The position numbers and the translations under genes were made by a program. Positions 17,200 to 26,676 of a stretch of DNA of 64,000 nt are shown one piece after another (the stretch's first letter is position 1; each line of letters begins with the position of its first letter). The notes beneath the pieces were generated by a model. The model was not told where the DNA came from, did not search any database, and saw only the letters and a program-made list of their open reading frames with translations. This DNA is from Burkholderiaceae bacterium 16 (GTDB lineage: Bacteria; Pseudomonadota; Gammaproteobacteria; Burkholderiales; Burkholderiaceae), in the NCBI GenBank assembly GCA_000955785.1, contig JYOD01000052.1, positions 400-64,399 on the forward strand, given 5' to 3'.

Positions 17200-18723
17200 A
17201 TGGAATCGAAAGTTAGCCGTCGACTCAAACAACCTCCCGCAAAAGAGGTTATTGATTACATTTTCCAGCCCCGCACGACCAGAGAATTCTTCGCGAAAAA
17301 TTTCGCGATCCTGACTCAGATCAATTTCGCTCACCTGTTGATGCTTAATGACCAAGGCATTCTCGACCGGAAGACGTCGATTCGCCTGGCCAATGCTCTG
17401 ATAAAGATGGAGGAGGACGGCCCCGAAGCGGTTGAGCTCGACGCAGCACGAGAAGATGCTTATTTCAACTACGAAGCTCATCTGATTAAGCTGGTAGGTC
17501 AGGACATCGGAGGCCGCTTGCATACGGCACGCAGTCGCAACGATATGGGCGCCACCAACGATCGTATTCGCGCTCGTGCTTTCATTCTACGCATCAGCAG
17601 GGCATTGACCGATGTCGCTGCCGTCGCGGCGGCGCAAGCGGAGAAATTCGCCACCTATGTGATGCCTGGATATACGCACATGCAGGCTGCGCAGCCCATC
17701 ACCTATGGGTACTATCTGTCGGGACTGGTTGATGCCTGGTCCCGGGATATTGATCGCCTCATGCATGTCCTGGAAACGACAGACAATTGCCCACTTGGCG
17801 CCTGTGCCTTGGCCGGCACCTCGTTTCCCATCGATCGGACGTCGACCAGTTTGCTGCTGGGCTTCTCCCGGCCCATGCCGAACTCGCTGGACGGGGTTGC
17901 ATCACGCGACTTCGCATTGGAACTGAGCGCGGTGCTCTCGATCATGATGATCACTTGCAGCCGGATGGTGCAGGATTTTTACATCTGGTCGACGCCGGAG
18001 TTCGGATTCCTGTCGTTCCCCGACAGCATTGCCGGCACGTCCAGCATCATGCCGCAAAAGAAGAATCCGGTCGTTCTGGAGTATTTGCGGGGGAAGACGT
18101 CCCATCTGATCGGACTGACGTCGGCCGCACTGACGGCAGTCAAATCTACCCATTTTTCGCACTCGGGCGACAGCAGCCGGGAAAGCACGAGGACGTGCTG
18201 GGAAAGCTGCGAGGAAGCCGTAAAGGCTCTCGAACTGATGAAACTGCTTGTGGAACGCGTTGAGCCAAATCGGCCGCGCATGGCAGACCGTGCTGCGCAG
18301 GACTTCTCGGCTGTCACCGATCTGGCCGACCTGCTGGTCCGAAAAGCCGACCTCTCGTTCCGCGACGCGCATCACATCATTGGCGCTGTCGTTCGACAAG
18401 CGCTTGATCAAGGAATCCCTGCTACGGGGATTACTGCCCAAATGATCGATGCTGCAGCGCTCGAACAGGTGGGGCGAAGGGCCTCGCTATCGGAAGACGA
18501 TATCGGCGAATGCCTGGATCCGGTTCGCAACGTTGCCGCGCGCCGGTCGTATGGCGCGCCGGCTCCGGATGGCGTCCTGCAGCACATTGGCGAGCAAAGA
18601 CGCTCGCTCAAAGCGAAGACAGATGCAATCGATGCGGTTGGTCACCGGCTCGTCGAGGCGCAGACGTTGTTGGAATGGCGTACCCGCGCGCTTGTTTCCC
18701 CTGAGTCCGACCAAGGCGCGTAA
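17200..18723 (+). CDS. argininosuccinate lyase-like enzyme (fumarase/aspartase superfamily)
   Basis: A 507-residue carbon-nitrogen lyase of the ASL superfamily, which releases fumarate by anti-elimination from N-substituted aspartates. It shows all conserved regions: GGRLHTARSRNDMGATNDRI (C1-like), MPGYTHMQAAQPITYGYYL with the general-acid His, LGACALAGTSFPIDRTSTSL, and the signature loop GTSSIMPQKKNPVVLEYL with candidate base Ser281/Ser282. It is longer than true ArgH (about 460) and has Ala for Gly in the HTGRSRND motif. The context is catabolic, not arginine biosynthesis: divergent LysR, then a Bug binding protein and an Asp/Glu racemase relic. An EDDS-lyase-like or other N-substituted aspartate lyase is a reasonable inference; genuine ArgH is less likely. 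Confidence 0.82.
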   Translation: MESKVSRRLKQPPAKEVIDYIFQPRTTREFFAKNFAILTQINFAHLLMLNDQGILDRKTSIRLANALIKMEEDGPEAVELDAAREDAYFNYEAHLIKLVGQDIGGRLHTARSRNDMGATNDRIRARAFILRISRALTDVAAVAAAQAEKFATYVMPGYTHMQAAQPITYGYYLSGLVDAWSRDIDRLMHVLETTDNCPLGACALAGTSFPIDRTSTSLLLGFSRPMPNSLDGVASRDFALELSAVLSIMMITCSRMVQDFYIWSTPEFGFLSFPDSIAGTSSIMPQKKNPVVLEYLRGKTSHLIGLTSAALTAVKSTHFSHSGDSSRESTRTCWESCEEAVKALELMKLLVERVEPNRPRMADRAAQDFSAVTDLADLLVRKADLSFRDAHHIIGAVVRQALDQGIPATGITAQMIDAAALEQVGRRASLSEDDIGECLDPVRNVAARRSYGAPAPDGVLQHIGEQRRSLKAKTDAIDAVGHRLVEAQTLLEWRTRALVSPESDQGA

Positions 18724-18754
18724 ATCCTACGCCTATTCACCGAGGAATCGAGCG

Positions 18755-19717
18755 ATGTCCAAGTTCGTCGTAGTTCTCGCCTTTGCCATGGGTATCGTTT
18801 CGGCAGCAAACGCTGAAACCTACCCGGACAAACCAATCAATCTCGTAGTGCCGTTCGCACCCGGCGGCACCGTCAATCTCACGGCGCGCCTTCTTGCCAC
18901 ACGGATGTCAGAAGTGTTGGGGCAGCCGGTTGTTGTCGACAACAGGGCCGGGGCCGGAGGGAACATCGGAGCCGCCTATGTTGCGCGAGCGAAATCCGAC
19001 GGCTATACGCTCTTGTACGCAACGCCGGCAAATCAAGTGATTCAGCCACTGCTATCCAAGAACCTGCCTTTCTCGCCGTCAAGAGATTTCAAGCCGGTCG
19101 CGCTATTTGCTACGGTCCCGAATGTGTTGGTGGTGTCAGAAAACACCCCTGCCAAGAATATGGCCGAATTGCTGCGGTATGCCAAGGCAAATCCCGGAAA
19201 GCTGAACATGGGATCGGCCGGGATGGGGTCGGCAAACCACATGCTCGGTGAACTGTTCATGCTCAGGACCGGCACGGCGTTCACCCATGTTCCCTACAAA
19301 GGTGCTGGCCCTGCTACCGCAGATCTCCTGGCCGGTCAGGTACAGGTGCTCTTTGTCAATCTTCCAACGGTGCAACCCTATATAAAGCCGGGCAAGGTTC
19401 GCGTGCTAGGCATTGCGAGCAAGGAGCGAAGCCCGGCGATTCCTGACATTCCGACTTTCGAGGAGTTGGGTATCAAGGATGCGAACACGGAATCGTGGTC
19501 TGCCTTGATGGCTCCGGCTAATACAAGTCCGCAGGTGATCAAGAAGCTCCAGGATACCGTGCTCTCGATTGCGAACGACAAGTCCACGATCCAGCAATTG
19601 ACTGCTCAGGGCGCACGCCCTTTGCCAGGCACGGCTGCCGAGCTCCAGAAGCTGATCAACGAAGACACCAAGCGTTGGACTGAAGTCATTCAGCATGCGA
19701 ATGTCCAGATTGACTAG
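18755..19717 (+). CDS. Bug-family (tripartite tricarboxylate transporter) substrate-binding protein
   Basis: A 320-residue periplasmic binding protein. The signal peptide is MSKFVVVLAFAMGIVSAANA, followed by the mature start ETYPDKPINLVVPFAPGGTV. Other Bug signatures are QPVVVDNRAGAGGNIGAAYV, FTHVPYKGAGPATADLLAGQ and PDIPTFEELG. Bug proteins bind carboxylated ligands (glutamate, aspartate, tricarboxylates) through two water-mediated contacts. The start follows GAGGAATCGAGCG, 31 bp after the lyase, so the two are probably co-transcribed. No TctA/TctB membrane subunits are encoded nearby, which is common for these proteins in Burkholderiales; it may act as a sensor or use a distant permease. 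The likely ligand is the lyase substrate. Confidence 0.9.
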   Translation: MSKFVVVLAFAMGIVSAANAETYPDKPINLVVPFAPGGTVNLTARLLATRMSEVLGQPVVVDNRAGAGGNIGAAYVARAKSDGYTLLYATPANQVIQPLLSKNLPFSPSRDFKPVALFATVPNVLVVSENTPAKNMAELLRYAKANPGKLNMGSAGMGSANHMLGELFMLRTGTAFTHVPYKGAGPATADLLAGQVQVLFVNLPTVQPYIKPGKVRVLGIASKERSPAIPDIPTFEELGIKDANTESWSALMAPANTSPQVIKKLQDTVLSIANDKSTIQQLTAQGARPLPGTAAELQKLINEDTKRWTEVIQHANVQID

Positions 19718-19906
19718 CCGGCGCGGATGAATCTCTTCGTCATCGCGCTGATGGGTTAGGCACGCGGCATCGCCAAGTCCAAGGGCCACGTCTGCGGCGT
19801 TGCAGGCGTGGTCAGCCGCATTTTCTGACGAAGCCCGTCATCGAGGAAATATCGACACGCAGCGCGGCATTGCATGCCTTGCGTAATCCTGAGATATGTC
19901 AAAGAA

Positions 19907-20145
19907 ATGCATGGCCTTACCTTTGGAATTATTGGCGGTCTGGGCTCTCTTGCGGGAGCCGATCTATTCCTCAAACTCGTGAGGCATAGAAAGGTCATGG
20001 CCAATCAGGACCGTAACCACTTCCATTTCGAACAGCATCCATTCAGGGATGCCGCGATGCCGCGATGCCGCTTACGCGCGAAGCGAACATGACGGCGCGC
20101 AAGCTGTACGTCTTCAGGCGTTTCCAGTCATTTGAAGGACCCTAC
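19907..20145 (+). pseudogene. relic of an aspartate/glutamate racemase gene
   Basis: From ATG at 19907 the frame reads MHGLTFGIIGGLGSLAGADL and FLKLV, the classic start of Asp/Glu racemases, then NHFHFEQHPFRDA. After about 20050 the frame is lost; another frame gives ARKLYVFRRFQSFE near 20098-20140, which matches the later KLYVFD-type segment. The two catalytic cysteine regions (around residues 80 and 190 in the family) are absent. So the gene is a stump with at least one frameshift and a large 3' loss. It follows the lyase and Bug genes and was probably part of the same amino-dicarboxylate locus. Confidence 0.7.
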
Positions 20146-20149
20146 CGAT

Positions 20150-20602
20150 ATTCTTGCCAAGCGCCGTGTCCGCCTTGCACAGTTGCCATAGTGGTGGCTC
20201 ATCACGCGATGCTCGAAACGAGCGTTCGAGGCGGATCAGTCAGCGTTTCAGGTCGAGGCAGGATCGCGACTAAGCGCCCAAAGCTAACGGACTGCGATTG
20301 CTGACGACCGGTTGAATCCACACCGGATTTCTGTCGCTCGCCGAGAGGTGCGCGGTGGGTCATAGCGAACGTTGCCCACTCGAAATAAATGTAATTTTCT
20401 GTTAATGCCACGCGCCGCAGCCCTGCTTTGACAACAGAAGCGTCCTTCCGCTTTGGTACGATCTCGCTCTTTCCGCCCGCGCCCCTCCACCGTGAATCGC
20501 CGATATGCATCGTTGTTTTGTAAGCATTGCGCACGGTGGCTCGCCCGCGTCCGACCGCTGGCCGCCGCCGGCAGCACGATAACCAGACTCGTGTTCAACA
20601 GC
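20150..20602. other. 450-bp stretch after the racemase relic, no intact gene
   Basis: Short open frames in all phases, none with a family resemblance; probably further decay of the racemase locus plus the upstream region of the penicillin-binding protein gene. A local AT-rich patch (GAAATAAATGTAATTTTC, about 20383-20400) could hold a promoter for the downstream gene, but no clear -35/-10 pair was assigned. Confidence 0.5.
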
Positions 20603-22705
20603 ATGCTGTGCCGCCTTCGCCACCCGACGCGACGCGGCATCGCGCTGACGCTAGCCGCATTGCCGGCGCTCTTCTTGCTGTACGTGCTTGCGCTCGTGCC
20701 GTTTACGCCGGGCATCGGCGACATCCGCAAAGCCCGCGTTGATCGGCCAGCGTTGATCGTTTCGGCCGACGGCAAACTGCTTGAGGCGTTCAAGCCGGTC
20801 AATCGCGAGTGGGTGTCGCTCAGGCAGATCTCGCCGTACATGGTGGATGCACTGATCGCGACCGAAGACCGCCGCTTCTACGAGCATCATGGCCTCGACT
20901 GGAAGCGCACCGCGTCGGCCGCGCTGCATACGTTCTCCGGCGATCGGCAAGGTGGATCGACGATCACGCAGCAGCTCGCGCGCAACCTGTATCCTGACGA
21001 AATCGGCCGCGCGCCAACCCTCACGCGCAAGCTCAGGGAAGCGATCACGGCGTTCAAAATCGAAGCCGTGTACAGCAAGGTTCAGATCCTTGAGACGTAC
21101 CTGAACACTGTGCCGTTTCTCTACAACGCCTACGGCGTGGAAATGGCCGCACGCACCTATTTCGGCAAATCGGCCAATCAGCTCGACATTCTCGAAAGCG
21201 CGACGCTCGTCGGCATGCTGAAGGCCAACAGCACGTACAACCCCGTGCTTAATCCCGAGCGCGCATTGCAGCGGCGAAACACGGTGCTCGGGCAGATGAA
21301 CAAATACGGGAAGCTCAAGCCCGATGCCTACACCAGGTTGATGCGACAACCGCTCAACGTCGATTTCGAGTTGCAGACCGCGCCACCGGGCGCCGCGCCG
21401 CATTTTTCGGCGCAATTGCGCAAGTGGCTGATCGCATGGGCCGATCGCAACGGCTACAACATCTATGCCGACGGGCTGGTCGTGCGCACGACCATCGATT
21501 CGCGCCTGCAGGCAATGGCGACGCAGGCGTTGGAGTGGCAGACGAACCAGTTGCAATGGATCGCGAACGGCGCATGGAACGAGCGCACGGGCTGCTGGCC
21601 GGGCAACGACCTGTTCCGGACATTCATCCGGCAGACACCCGAGTACCGCGCCGCACGCGATGCTGGCCAATCGGATCAGGCCGCGCTCGGCAAGCTCGGC
21701 ACGAACCCCACGTTCGTCCGCGCACTGTGTCAGAGCAAGACGCAGATCCAGGCGGGTTTTGTTGCGATCGATCCACGCAACGGAGATATCAAGGCATGGG
21801 TTGGCAGCCGCGACTTCAGTGACGAACCGTTCGATCACGTGCAGCAGGCCCGGCGCCAGCCGGGTTCGACGTTCAAGCCGTTCGTCTACGGCGCGGCCTT
21901 CGCGGACGGCGCGCTGCCGAGCGATACCATCGTGGATCGGAACGTCGCCATTGCGCTGACCGGACATGCCATCTGGCGGCCTACCGACGCGGAACCGCCT
22001 ACCGGCCGGCCGATGACGCTGCGCGACGCGCTAGTGTATTCGCGCAATCGCGTTACCGCTCAACTCATGCAAAAGGAACGCCCAGAGAAGGTCGCACGGC
22101 TCGCGCACGCGATGGGTGTGCGCGCGAGTCCGCTCGAAGCGGTGCCGTCGCTCGCGCTCGGCACGAGCCCGGTCACGCTCAAGGAAATGGTCTCGGCGTA
22201 CAGCACGATCGCGAACCGCGGGGCCTATATCGAACCGCGCATGGTCACCCGCATCGAGGATCACGACCGCAAGGTGCTTGCCGAATTCGCGAGCGCATTG
22301 CCCGAACAGGCGCTGCCCGCCGGTGCGGCGCAAACGCTCGTCGACGTGATGCGCGACGTCGTTAGCCGTGGCACCGGCGCGGGCATCCGGACGCGCTTCG
22401 GGATTCGCGCCGACGTGGCCGGCAAGACGGGCACGACGCAGGACAACGCGGATAGCTGGTTCATCCTGATGCATCCGCAACTGGTCGCGGGCGCGTGGGT
22501 CGGTTTCGACGATGGACGTGTGACGCTCGGCAACTATTGGGGCGAGGGCGCGCACAGCGCACTGCCGATGGTGGGGGCGTTCTACGATATGGCGCTGCGT
22601 GCGCGAGTGATCGATCCGGATGCGCAGCTCGGCCCCGAGACCCGGCCTCCTCCTCGTACGGTCCATGAGCGACGGCATCGACGCTTCCTCTTCTGGAGGT
22701 TCTGA
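20603..22705 (+). CDS. class A penicillin-binding protein (transglycosylase/transpeptidase)
   Basis: A 700-residue bifunctional peptidoglycan synthase anchored by one N-terminal membrane helix (about 12-35, IALTLAALPALFLLYVLALV). The glycosyltransferase family 51 domain has Glu88 in ATEDRRFYEHHGLDW and GGSTITQQLARNLYPDE. The transpeptidase domain has Ser422 in GSTFKPFVYGA (SxxK), SRN in VYSRNRVTAQL and Lys608 in GKTGTTQDN. All three active-site motifs are intact. The ATG at 20603 precedes the arginine-rich membrane anchor; a frame extension upstream begins only with TTG. Unlike mrcA it is not near pilus or aroK genes and stands alone between catabolic loci, so it may be an accessory or acquired PBP1-type paralogue. 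Confidence 0.88.
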   Translation: MLCRLRHPTRRGIALTLAALPALFLLYVLALVPFTPGIGDIRKARVDRPALIVSADGKLLEAFKPVNREWVSLRQISPYMVDALIATEDRRFYEHHGLDWKRTASAALHTFSGDRQGGSTITQQLARNLYPDEIGRAPTLTRKLREAITAFKIEAVYSKVQILETYLNTVPFLYNAYGVEMAARTYFGKSANQLDILESATLVGMLKANSTYNPVLNPERALQRRNTVLGQMNKYGKLKPDAYTRLMRQPLNVDFELQTAPPGAAPHFSAQLRKWLIAWADRNGYNIYADGLVVRTTIDSRLQAMATQALEWQTNQLQWIANGAWNERTGCWPGNDLFRTFIRQTPEYRAARDAGQSDQAALGKLGTNPTFVRALCQSKTQIQAGFVAIDPRNGDIKAWVGSRDFSDEPFDHVQQARRQPGSTFKPFVYGAAFADGALPSDTIVDRNVAIALTGHAIWRPTDAEPPTGRPMTLRDALVYSRNRVTAQLMQKERPEKVARLAHAMGVRASPLEAVPSLALGTSPVTLKEMVSAYSTIANRGAYIEPRMVTRIEDHDRKVLAEFASALPEQALPAGAAQTLVDVMRDVVSRGTGAGIRTRFGIRADVAGKTGTTQDNADSWFILMHPQLVAGAWVGFDDGRVTLGNYWGEGAHSALPMVGAFYDMALRARVIDPDAQLGPETRPPPRTVHERRHRRFLFWRF

Positions 22706-22973
22706 TGTCGTCGCTGGCGGACGCGACATTCGCATTCGCCGGTTCCGCAGATTCGGCACCACAATCCGAGCCTTGACGCCGACGTCATCTTCGACTGCAG
22801 GACCGAGCGCGGCACCATCCCGCCCCCCGCGCACGAAGCGGTGTCCGGGGATTCGGGGAAATCCATTGGGTCCGCCCACCAGTAACCCGCCGGCGCCTCT
22901 GGCCTGCTCTATGAGACGGGTGATGCAGGGGCATGCCAAATCAAGTGCGCCTGCCCGGGCATCGCGCTGACAA

Positions 22974-24359
22974 CTAGCATTTGACTTGAGTCGTCTTTTC
23001 CTTCGCATGGAGTTTCGGCGGGGTCGCGTTGCCGCCGTGCGTCTCAAGGTATTGACAGGCCTTGACAATATCGTTTGCCAGCAACATCGCCACCGTATGA
23101 TTGATATGTGGCCGGATGACAACCCGAAGGCTGGTCACGGTCTCGGCATTCGGTGGCATGGAATACGCGGAGAGAACCCAGCCATGCTCGCGTACCTTGT
23201 ATGAGACATCGAATTCGTTGAAATTCTTGATCTTCTTGTTCAGCGTCACGGCAACCACGGGGATACGTTGCGTCTCGTTCATGATGTCGAAGTATCCGCT
23301 ATCGACCAGCACCTTCCGCAGCGCGATCGCATTGTCCAGCGTGTGCGTCATGATTCTCTTGTAGCCGTCGAAGCCAAGATGCAGGAACAGGTAGTACTGC
23401 ACCGCAACCTGAAAGGCGTTGCGGCTGAAATTGAGCGTGGCTGTCGGCATTTCGCCGCCAAGGTAGTTCACATAGAACACCAGGTCCTCATTGAAAATCT
23501 TGCGCTCACGGAAAACCACCCAACCCAGACCGGGAGGCGTCAGGCCGTATTTATGCCCGGACGCATTGATTGACAGCACGCGCGGCAGGCTGAAGTCCCA
23601 CTTGTAGTCGGGATAGAGGAAGGGGTTCACAAAGCCGCCGGAGGCGCCGTCTATATGCATCGGGACGGAGTTGCCGGTGCGCTTCTCATAGTCATCCAGC
23701 CAGTCATGGATTGCCTGGATGTCATCATCTTCCCCGGTAAAAGTCTGTCCGGCGATCGCGACGACGGCAATGGTGTTCTCGTCTACATAGCTGTCGAGAT
23801 CCTCTGCGGTCAGCCGATAGTTTCCCGGCTTGAGCGGCACGATGCGCGGTTCCACATCGAAGTAGCGCAGGAATTTCTTCCAGACGATCTGAACGTTGCC
23901 ACCCGTCACCATATTTGGGCGCGAAACATCCTTGCCCTCAGCCTGACGCCTTTGCCGCCAGTTCCACTTATGTGCCAGGCCAGCGAGCATGCAGGCTTCC
24001 GATGAGCCCACTGTTGCAGTGCCATATGGCTCCACCCCCTTGGGCCCGTTCCAGAGTTGGTGCAGCCAGCGCACCATTCGCTGCTCCATCTCGAAGACCT
24101 GCGGATACATATCGTGATCGATATAGTTCTTGAAGATGTTTCGGGCGGCAACCTCCCTGGCTTCTGGCTCGGCCCAGGTCGTCACGAAGGACGACATGTT
24201 CAGCATCGGGTTCGCATCGGTCCATTCTTCGCTGACCACGAGCGCCGCAGCGGCGCGTGCCGAAATTCCCAGCTTGGGAAAGTGATCCTCCGGGATCTTG
24301 ATATTGAACTCGTCGTAAGCAGTAGCCTTATCCGGATTGGCGGCCATCATTTTCTCCAT
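22974..24359 (-). CDS. gadB: glutamate decarboxylase
   Basis: A 461-residue PLP enzyme converting glutamate to GABA and CO2 with consumption of a proton; E. coli GadB has 466. Landmarks: DEFNIKIPEDHFPKLGISAR, GTATVGSSEACMLAGLAHKW (PLP phosphate region), HIDGASGGFVNPFLYP (Asp that pairs with the pyridine nitrogen) and SINASGHKYGL with the Schiff-base Lys270. The C terminus ends near HAKEKTTQVKC, with a histidine-rich stretch before it as in acid-regulated Gads. The start MEKMMAANPDK at 24359 was chosen over an 18-codon extension lacking family similarity. No GABA antiporter (gadC) is adjacent, so it could serve GABA shunt metabolism or a partial acid-resistance role. Confidence 0.93.
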   Translation of the reverse strand: MEKMMAANPDKATAYDEFNIKIPEDHFPKLGISARAAAALVVSEEWTDANPMLNMSSFVTTWAEPEAREVAARNIFKNYIDHDMYPQVFEMEQRMVRWLHQLWNGPKGVEPYGTATVGSSEACMLAGLAHKWNWRQRRQAEGKDVSRPNMVTGGNVQIVWKKFLRYFDVEPRIVPLKPGNYRLTAEDLDSYVDENTIAVVAIAGQTFTGEDDDIQAIHDWLDDYEKRTGNSVPMHIDGASGGFVNPFLYPDYKWDFSLPRVLSINASGHKYGLTPPGLGWVVFRERKIFNEDLVFYVNYLGGEMPTATLNFSRNAFQVAVQYYLFLHLGFDGYKRIMTHTLDNAIALRKVLVDSGYFDIMNETQRIPVVAVTLNKKIKNFNEFDVSYKVREHGWVLSAYSMPPNAETVTSLRVVIRPHINHTVAMLLANDIVKACQYLETHGGNATPPKLHAKEKTTQVKC

Positions 24360-24625
24360 AACGATTAACCCACCGGGCGATTCGTCCGGTGGGAGGTTGC
24401 GTCGTCCGGGCACACTCGACTGTCACGCATGCGCACGGGCGATTCGTCAACCCACATTAGGCGAAGCCGCCCACGACACGTTGTCATGGATCAATTTTCA
24501 AGTGGCCGTATGGGCTGACTTATCTGGACAAGTGGGGGTAAAGAGCCAGGCGCGGTCGCCATCGGTGTTGCCCGGATCCAGTCCCCCAGGCCAGAAAACA
24601 TGTTGCGCTGCACGAGGAAACGCTG

Positions 24626-25546
24626 TCATCTGTCCCTCAGATGCTCGTCCACGAACCGCCGGAATAGTTCCATGCTCGGCGCCTCGGTCCGGCCCGCCAA
24701 TGTAAAAAACGCATAGCAAGGGCCATCGTCAACCGCCGGCGTCGTCACCAGTTCGCACAACTCGCCTGCCGTTATTTCGGCGTGGACCCCTGCGAGAATG
24801 CTGAACAGGATCGCATCCGAATGCTTGACGGCTTCGATCAGGCTGGCAACGTTCTCGCAACTCAGGCTCACGCAGTGTTCGGGATCGGCTCTCGGTCCAA
24901 AGCGCTTGACAAGGTTTCGTGCAACCTCCGCGCTCATGGGCGCGGAGGCCAGCGGATAGCGCAGTACATCGTCGAAGCTCACGCCTGCGCCACCATCCGC
25001 ACCGGCCTGCCGGCGCAGCGGATGCCCGGTGCGGCAGATAAAGCGCCCTTGCAGTTGCGCCAGCCGCTCGTAGCGCAAATCCGTGGCGGACGGCACGCTG
25101 CTGACTTCCACGATGACGGCGTCGAGCGAGCGCTGGCGTAACTGAGCGATGAGCGCGTCGGACGTGCCAAGCGACACGCTCACCTGCACACCCGGGTGGT
25201 TCCTCGCCATGTGTTTCAGGAACGGCGTCATCAGCATCGCCCCCGGCCCTGCGCCCAGGCCGATACGGATGGCGCCCAGGTTGTGCTGCCGGAACAGTTC
25301 AACGCTGCGATGCAGCTCCGCCTCTTCAAACAACATGCGCCGGGCCCGCTTCGCAATCAGTTCGCCCAGCGGCGTCAGCACATTGCGCTTGCCATGACGA
25401 TCGATCAAGCGGCCTTCGAGTTCGTCTTCCAGCGCCTGGATGCTCCGGCTCAGTGCTGACTGGGTCAGGTGCAACTTCTCGGCCGCGCGGCTGAACGAGC
25501 CCATATCCGCCACGGCCATCAGGTGCTTCAGGTGTTTGAGGTGCAT
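24626..25546 (-). CDS. LysR-family transcriptional regulator
   Basis: A 306-residue LTTR with N-terminal HTH LMAVADMGSFSRAAEKLHLT then QSALSRSIQALEDELEGRL, and an effector domain starting GAIRIGLGAGPGAMLMTPFL. It is divergent from the Bug/M20 pair, with 125 bp between starts; that region has an AT-rich patch (GAATAAATTTTATGG near 25570) of the kind LTTRs bind. It most likely controls the transport protein and amidohydrolase. On the other side it lies upstream of gadB on the same strand, about 270 bp away, so control of gadB is possible but less favoured. Confidence 0.88.
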   Translation of the reverse strand: MHLKHLKHLMAVADMGSFSRAAEKLHLTQSALSRSIQALEDELEGRLIDRHGKRNVLTPLGELIAKRARRMLFEEAELHRSVELFRQHNLGAIRIGLGAGPGAMLMTPFLKHMARNHPGVQVSVSLGTSDALIAQLRQRSLDAVIVEVSSVPSATDLRYERLAQLQGRFICRTGHPLRRQAGADGGAGVSFDDVLRYPLASAPMSAEVARNLVKRFGPRADPEHCVSLSCENVASLIEAVKHSDAILFSILAGVHAEITAGELCELVTTPAVDDGPCYAFFTLAGRTEAPSMELFRRFVDEHLRDR

Positions 25547-25671
25547 AGGCCTGTCGTCATGATGAGTTTTGTGAATAAATTTTATGGAAATAATGCATTA
25601 GACACATCACGGCGAGCTTCATATGATTCGGGCACAAATGCAACTAAGTACCTAAGTACTCGGAGACAGCC

Positions 25672-26670
25672 ATGATTTGCTTCACGACCTCTGCCCGCCG
25701 GTGGCTGAGCGGCTTGACGGCCGGCCTGCTGTGGGCTGGCCTGGCACACGCGCACAACTACCCCGACCGGCCCGTGACCCTGCTGGTGCCATTTGCCGCG
25801 GGCGGGCTGTCGGACGTCGTCGCCCGGAATCTCAATGTCTCCCTGGCCAGGCATCTAGGCCAGCCGGTGGTGGTAGAAAACCTCGGCGGCGCAGGCGGAG
25901 CGATCGCTGCCCAGAAGGTCCTCAACGCGCCGGGCGACGGGCAACTGATCTTCCAGGCAGGTCCCGGCGAACTGATCACGGCGCCGCTGGCCAATGCGGC
26001 AGTCAAGTACAAGAGCGAGGCGTTCCGCATGATCCACATGGTCGGCGCTGTCGACATGGCGATTCTTGCGCGCAAAGACCTTCCCGCCAGCAATGTCGAC
26101 GAGCTGGCGGCCTACGCCGCGCAGGCCGCCAAGGCCGGCAAGCCGTTGACTTACGCGAGCGTTGGGGTCGGCTCGTTCTACCACCTGCTGGGTGAGCACA
26201 TGGCCCGGACAATTGGCGTCCCGTTGATGCACGTGCCTTACAAGGGAGGTGCCCCCGCCATCCAGGATCTGGTGGGCGGTGTCGTCGACATTTTCATTGC
26301 CCCGTTTGGCAAGCCGGACATCGAACGCATGCGCACAGGGCAGGTCAAGATGCTCGCCGTGTTGTCGCCCACACGCGTGGAGTCTGTCGGGTCGGTGCCC
26401 AGCGTCAATGAAAGCAAGGCGCTACGGGGCTTCAACTTCACCACCTGGGCAGGTTTGTTCGTTAAAAAGGATACCCCCGAGCCGATCGTACAGGCGCTGC
26501 ACAAGGCAATTACGCAGACCCTTGCGGAGCCCGCCGTACGTGCCAACCTGGAAGCGGCGAACCTGCCGGCGCCAAAGCCCGTATCGCTCCTGCAAAGCGA
26601 GCAAACCTATCGGCAGGCTATCGAGCAGTTCCGTGGCATTGCCACGTCCATCGGCCTGCAGCGGCAGTAA
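25672..26670 (+). CDS. Bug-family substrate-binding protein
   Basis: A 332-residue periplasmic protein with a signal peptide (RRWLSGLTAGLLWAGLAHAH) and mature start NYPDRPVTLLVPFAAGGLSD. Further Bug-family segments are QPVVVENLGGAGGAIAAQKV, LMHVPYKGGAPAIQDLVGG and VGSVPSVNES. It ends six bases before an M20 amidohydrolase start, so the two are one transcript, divergent from a LysR gene. The pairing suggests it binds an N-acyl or amide-linked carboxylate that the downstream enzyme hydrolyses, but the ligand is not proven. TctAB-type membrane subunits are absent here too. Confidence 0.9.
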   Translation: MICFTTSARRWLSGLTAGLLWAGLAHAHNYPDRPVTLLVPFAAGGLSDVVARNLNVSLARHLGQPVVVENLGGAGGAIAAQKVLNAPGDGQLIFQAGPGELITAPLANAAVKYKSEAFRMIHMVGAVDMAILARKDLPASNVDELAAYAAQAAKAGKPLTYASVGVGSFYHLLGEHMARTIGVPLMHVPYKGGAPAIQDLVGGVVDIFIAPFGKPDIERMRTGQVKMLAVLSPTRVESVGSVPSVNESKALRGFNFTTWAGLFVKKDTPEPIVQALHKAITQTLAEPAVRANLEAANLPAPKPVSLLQSEQTYRQAIEQFRGIATSIGLQRQ

Positions 26671-26676
26671 GGCGAT

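Noticed and set aside
22706..22973. Gap between the PBP gene and gadB, with frames such as 22582-22866 minus
   Set aside because: Products look like frame-shadow sequence; no domain or start site supports a gene.
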